From NCBI GenBank assembly GCA_965262565.1, contig CBDHFQ010000036.1:62001-126000 (forward strand): 64,000 bases of DNA, read 5' to 3'. Position 1 is the first letter of the stretch. Each line of letters begins with the position of its first letter. Below, in pieces: positions 61,801 through 64,000 of the stretch. Made by a program: the position numbers and the translations under genes. The notes under the pieces are model-generated. The model was not told the origin of the DNA. It was given only the letters and a program-made list of their open reading frames with translations, and made no database searches. Source of the DNA: CBDHFQ01 sp965262565 (GTDB lineage Bacteria > Bacteroidota > Bacteroidia > J057).

Positions 61801-63032
61801 ATAATGTCATTCTTGCACTGCCTGGGGGAAATACCGTAGATTTTGAAGGAGCTGGTCCTGGTATATGCCGTGTATGGGGACTATCCTTTACTGGGAATGT
61901 TCTCGCTCAAGCTGGTGATACTGCTTCTTCGATAGCTCTTACAGATGGATGTTTTGATCTTTCTGACAATTTTGTAACAGTAACGAGAACTGAAGAAGAT
62001 ACCACAGATATGGGCGATAAAGCAATTACAGGATTCGTCTTAGTAGATTCTGATACGGACATGGATATTATGATGATTAATGATGGAGATGTGATTAATA
62101 TAAACACACTCCCTGTTCCTAATATTAACATCAGAGCAAATGCCAGCTCGGATTCTGTAGAAAGTGTGTTGTTCACTGTAAACGGTAACTTCTATACGAT
62201 AGAGAATTTTGTTCCTTATGCCATAGGCGGAGATTTCGGTGGAGATTATAATGCTACCCCATTTTTCCAGGTAGGAACATATACCTTAATGGCCACTCCT
62301 TATTGTGAAGATGGGGCTGAAGGAGATGCAGGTACTCCTTTAACCATTACGTTTGAATTAGTAGATGGTGAACCTGCTGATCTTTCCTTAGCAGTTAGCA
62401 GTTTCACTTTGTGGGATGCCGATGCCGATGATGCTATAGGAGAATTAATGACAGGAGCGATGCTTTCTGCTGATGATGCTACAGGCGCTAATATCAGTGC
62501 AAATACGGAAGGAGAAGTAGGAAGCGTGGTATTCACCTTAAATGGAGAAATTTTCAATGTGGAAAATGCAGCTCCATTCGCACTTGCGGGAGATGTAGAT
62601 GGAGATGTGCTACCGATTGACTTACCAGTTGGTGAACATACTCTTACCGCTACGCCTTACAGTGAGTCAGATGGTTCAGGTACAGAAGGTCAATCTCTCA
62701 CCATCATTTTCAGTGTGTCTGGTGATACCTCAGCTTCACAAGGAATTTCTATCAATCCAGCCTCTATAAGAAAAAGCAAAGAGATGGATCTGGCTATTTA
62801 TCCCAATCCTGTTCAAAGAGAAATTTTTATCTCAACTGAAAAAGATATGGAGGATAGATTAGAAATTACTATTATGAACCTGAATGGAGACATCATGCAT
62901 AAAACGATGATAGATAAGATGTCTATTGGAATCAATATAAAAATGGACATGGAAAGTTTACCTCAAGGCATTTACATTATGCGTATCCAAAATGAGAATC
63001 ATTTCGAAATAAGACGCATTTTGAAGCAATAA
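58854..63032 (+). CDS. T9SS-secreted repeat protein with nine ~114-residue repeats
   Basis: 1392 residues from the ATG at 58854; an ATG at 58809 would add 15 residues with no leader character, and MLFNRFVLSLLIFVIPFSLQ is a clear signal peptide. Nine tandem repeats of about 111 or 117 residues follow (about 26-1045), each with a start like GGTVATVDGETEVSTIAG and a core VDFEGAG-x-G-x-CRVWGLSFTGN. A second cysteine in ...DGCFDLSDN or EVCVNDG suggests a disulfide. Two ~110-residue modules follow (about 1055-1172 and 1179-1290), then a T9SS tail (LAIYPNPVQREIFI). Very likely a surface or adhesive protein. Terminator at 63055. Confidence 0.9.
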   Translation: MLFNRFVLSLLIFVIPFSLQSQTCEGGTVSTVDGDSTINTIAGDGMPDEFSFINQGASNTVDYGYVITDENNVIIAIQEQSVVDFEGAGPGTCRVWGLSFSGNFTAEPGDTASAVTLASECFDLSDNFVTVVRAASDTTELSGGMVTTEDGATEVDVCVNDGVADVITFRSEGASGENFTYVVTDDNNVILAVPDSNIVDFEGAGAGVCRVWGLSFTGNITAQPGDTASAVALTDGEFDLSDNFVTVNRTSVNGGTVATVDGETEVSTIAGDGVADEFEFVSEGADTTASFTFVVTDDSNVILAVPGGNTVDFEGAGPGICRVWGLSFTGNVLAQPGDTASVVALTDGCFDLSDNFVIVNRADGDTSALSGGRVITVDEQTEVDVCVNDGVADVIAFNSEGAIGENFTFVVTDDNNVILAVPDSNIVDFEGAGAGVCRVWGLSFTGNITAQPGDTASAVALTDGEFDLSDNFVTVNRTSVNGGTVATVDGETEVSTIAGDGVADEFEFVSEGADTTASFTFVVTDDSNVILAVPGGNTVDFEGAGPGICRVWGLSFTGNVLAQPGDTASVVALTDGCFDLSDNFVTVVRMDADTSGINGGMVTTENGETEAEVCVNDGMPDVIAFNSMGASGDNFTFVVTDDNNVILAVPDSNIVDFEGAGAGVCRVWGLSFTGNITAQPGDTASAVALTDGEFDLSDNFVTVNRTSVNGGTVATVDGETEVSTIAGDGMPDEIAFASEGADTTANFTFVVTDDNNVILALPGGNTVDFEGAGPGICRVWGLSFTGNVLAQAGDTASSIALTDGCFDLSDNFVTVVRMDADTSGINGGMVTTENGETEAEVCVNDGMPDVIAFNSMGASGDNFTFVVTDDNNVILAVPDSNIVDFEGAGAGVCRVWGLSFTGNITAQPGDTASAVALTDGEFDLSDNFVTVNRTSVNGGTVATVDGETEVSTIAGDGMPDEIAFASEGADTTANFTFVVTDDNNVILALPGGNTVDFEGAGPGICRVWGLSFTGNVLAQAGDTASSIALTDGCFDLSDNFVTVTRTEEDTTDMGDKAITGFVLVDSDTDMDIMMINDGDVININTLPVPNINIRANASSDSVESVLFTVNGNFYTIENFVPYAIGGDFGGDYNATPFFQVGTYTLMATPYCEDGAEGDAGTPLTITFELVDGEPADLSLAVSSFTLWDADADDAIGELMTGAMLSADDATGANISANTEGEVGSVVFTLNGEIFNVENAAPFALAGDVDGDVLPIDLPVGEHTLTATPYSESDGSGTEGQSLTIIFSVSGDTSASQGISINPASIRKSKEMDLAIYPNPVQREIFISTEKDMEDRLEITIMNLNGDIMHKTMIDKMSIGINIKMDMESLPQGIYIMRIQNENHFEIRRILKQ
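58929..61985 (+). repeat. Tandem repeat array inside the T9SS protein gene
   Basis: Nine half-repeats of alternating 333 and 351 bases. Four copies of the landmark GAGACGGAAGTTAGC begin at 59640, 60324, 61008 and 61692, each exactly 684 bases apart. The last two 684-base units are nearly identical in bases, including silent positions, while the first two repeats are more diverged. That points to recent unequal exchange or gene conversion. Confidence 0.9.
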
Positions 63033-63054
63033 CAATGAATTATTATATCAACTC

Positions 63055-63090
63055 AAAGACCACTCGATTCGGGTGGTCTTTTTTTATTAA
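63055..63090 (+). terminator. Rho-independent terminator of the repeat protein
   Basis: A 12-bp stem with one G-U, AAAGACCACTCG (63055-63066) with CGGGTGGTCTTT (63070-63081), has loop ATT and then TTTTTATT. It is 23 bases past the stop. Confidence 0.9.
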
Positions 63091-63118
63091 TGCTATCAAA
63101 AAATAATGATTAGCACTA

Positions 63119-64000
63119 TTATAAGGTCATTTGAAGCGTAAGATAAAAAGTACGGGGAGTAGAAGGAATAATACCAGGACCTGGGTATCCTGTAGCCCTT
63201 CGAGTGAAATAGGATTCATTGGTAAAATTGTTCAGTCCGGCCTCTAATTTGAAGATATTCACCACATACGAAAGAGAGACATCCCAAATGTTATAGCTAG
63301 GAATGGCCCCTATAATTCCATTTTGATTATCATTTACATTCTGAGGAGCATTTGACGCATCTGTAAATTGATCCGATAAAAAAGTATACTGAACATTGCC
63401 CAACAAATTTTTATATCCGAAATTTATCCCGGATTTGAGATTGAGTAAAGGAACGAACTCCACCTCATTTCCCTCTACACCAGGTATTTCAGAGGATAAA
63501 TATTCAGATCGAGTGATAGAAGTATTCGCAAACCAACTCCATTTAAATTGATCCATTGACTTGAAAAATGTCTTTCTAATATTCCAGTCCACTAAACTCT
63601 CGAACCCATACATCACTGCTTTCCCTATATTTCCTCTGAATCTTACTACTCTGCCTGTTTCTATTAACTCCCCATCAGCGTTTTGTAATTGTTCTGCTCT
63701 TAACACCTCTCCTAATCTATCATCATACAGTAACGCATACCCCCCTATATCGTATGAAAGGACAGCGTTAATTCTTCCTCTTATTCCTCCATCAGCTGTA
63801 AATCCATTCTCATCAGAAATATTGGGGTCCACTTGAAATGAAGGATTAACCACTCTTATATCTGCGAAAGTTACTGATCTGTAATTTTGAGAAACATTTC
63901 CATACAACTCTGCCTGCTTACGAAGTTTCCAACTCGCCCCCAATCCCAGTAATAAAAAATTTCTTTCAAAGGTCCGGTTATCTTCAAATTCAGCATTTCG
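63119..64000 (-). CDS. TonB-dependent receptor (FecA-like), C-terminal part
   Basis: About 293 residues of the C-terminus are visible; the frame stays open to the window edge (RNAEFEDNRTFERNF continues it past position 63943), so the N-terminal plug is outside. It is the last strands of a 22-stranded outer membrane barrel: YGNVSQNYRSVTFADIRVVN is a hallmark of FecA-like receptors, YGFESLVDWNIRK and YNIWDVSLSYVVNIFKLEAG follow, and the chain ends in the alternating RTFYLTLQMTL with a terminal hydrophobic residue, as outer membrane barrels do. Ferric citrate or a related siderophore is a candidate ligand. It is convergent with the repeat protein gene. Confidence 0.9.
   Translation of the reverse strand, partial: RNAEFEDNRTFERNFLLLGLGASWKLRKQAELYGNVSQNYRSVTFADIRVVNPSFQVDPNISDENGFTADGGIRGRINAVLSYDIGGYALLYDDRLGEVLRAEQLQNADGELIETGRVVRFRGNIGKAVMYGFESLVDWNIRKTFFKSMDQFKWSWFANTSITRSEYLSSEIPGVEGNEVEFVPLLNLKSGINFGYKNLLGNVQYTFLSDQFTDASNAPQNVNDNQNGIIGAIPSYNIWDVSLSYVVNIFKLEAGLNNFTNESYFTRRATGYPGPGIIPSTPRTFYLTLQMTL

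Noticed and set aside
59084..61810. Long minus-strand frames inside the repeat protein
   Set aside because: They repeat with the 684-bp period, so they are a reflection of the plus-strand codons and contain no motif.

Overview
The window looks like a chromosomal stretch from an AT-rich, probably marine member of the Bacteroidota (Cytophagia or Saprospiria-like; inference). The basis is two very large secreted proteins with type IX secretion (T9SS) C-terminal sorting domains, many lipoproteins with short lipoboxes, a FecA-like TonB-dependent receptor, a Brp/Blh carotenoid oxygenase, and two sets of the planctomycete-type PSCyt/DUF1549/DUF1553 plus DUF1501 proteins that also occur in marine Bacteroidota. 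I see no rRNA, tRNA, CRISPR array, insertion sequence, integrase or phage module. Both window edges cut genes: a quinoprotein dehydrogenase on the left and a TonB-dependent receptor on the right.

Layout. 1-4.2 kb: the end of a PQQ/cytochrome c dehydrogenase and two AMP-forming acyl-CoA synthetases. 4.6-7.0 kb: a lipoprotein, then an alpha/beta hydrolase and methyltransferase pair. 7.4-10.4 kb: two tandem paralogous subtilisin-like lipoproteins with a shared upstream element at conserved spacing. 10.5-12.6 kb: a leftward group of Blh (retinal-forming family), heme oxygenase and a small membrane protein. 12.6-15 kb: a secreted beta-helix protein and a hypothetical protein. 15-20.8 kb: a largely exported metabolic cluster (amidohydrolase, GNAT, RraA-like aldolase, BASS transporter, and a divergent Tat-exported enolase-superfamily enzyme). 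21-23.7 kb: an AGE-type epimerase lipoprotein coupled by ATGA overlaps to two half-size PepSY membrane proteins. 24.1-27.7 kb: a lipoprotein, then a PadR regulator coupled to an FtsX/MacB-type permease. 27.7-34 kb: a DUF5060-type glycoside hydrolase lipoprotein divergent from a PSCyt/DUF1501 pair. 34-38.3 kb: a 1431-residue T9SS beta-helix/CBM/malectin protein. 38.5-41.5 kb: methylmalonyl-CoA epimerase, DUF2911, a lactonase-like propeller and a DUF4382-like protein. 41.5-48.6 kb: a second leftward group with an NHL propeller, DUF1501, PSCyt/LamG/DUF1553, a Gfo/Idh/MocA oxidoreductase and an unusual cytoplasmic two-hydrolase protein. 51.4-54.2 kb: a Nudix-like regulator, VOC, MFS and methyltransferase operon. 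54.3-58.4 kb: Nramp-like and MerC membrane proteins behind a metal-box-like dyad, then a lipoprotein ADP-ribosylglycohydrolase with a small-molecule kinase. 58.9-63 kb: a T9SS protein with nine ~114-residue repeats that form an exact 684-bp DNA period. 63.1 kb to the end: a FecA-like receptor.

How the genes fit together. Most of the window serves extracellular and periplasmic carbohydrate or organic-acid handling, with several small operons held together by ATGA stop/start overlaps. The spots most worth a second look are: the DUF7379-like plus SGNH double hydrolase; the Blh protein that has lost a histidine usually taken as an iron ligand and is co-transcribed with heme oxygenase instead of a rhodopsin; the coupled epimerase/PepSY pair; the exported dehydratase/aldolase cluster; and the homogenised repeat protein, which shares a C-terminal module with the other T9SS protein.
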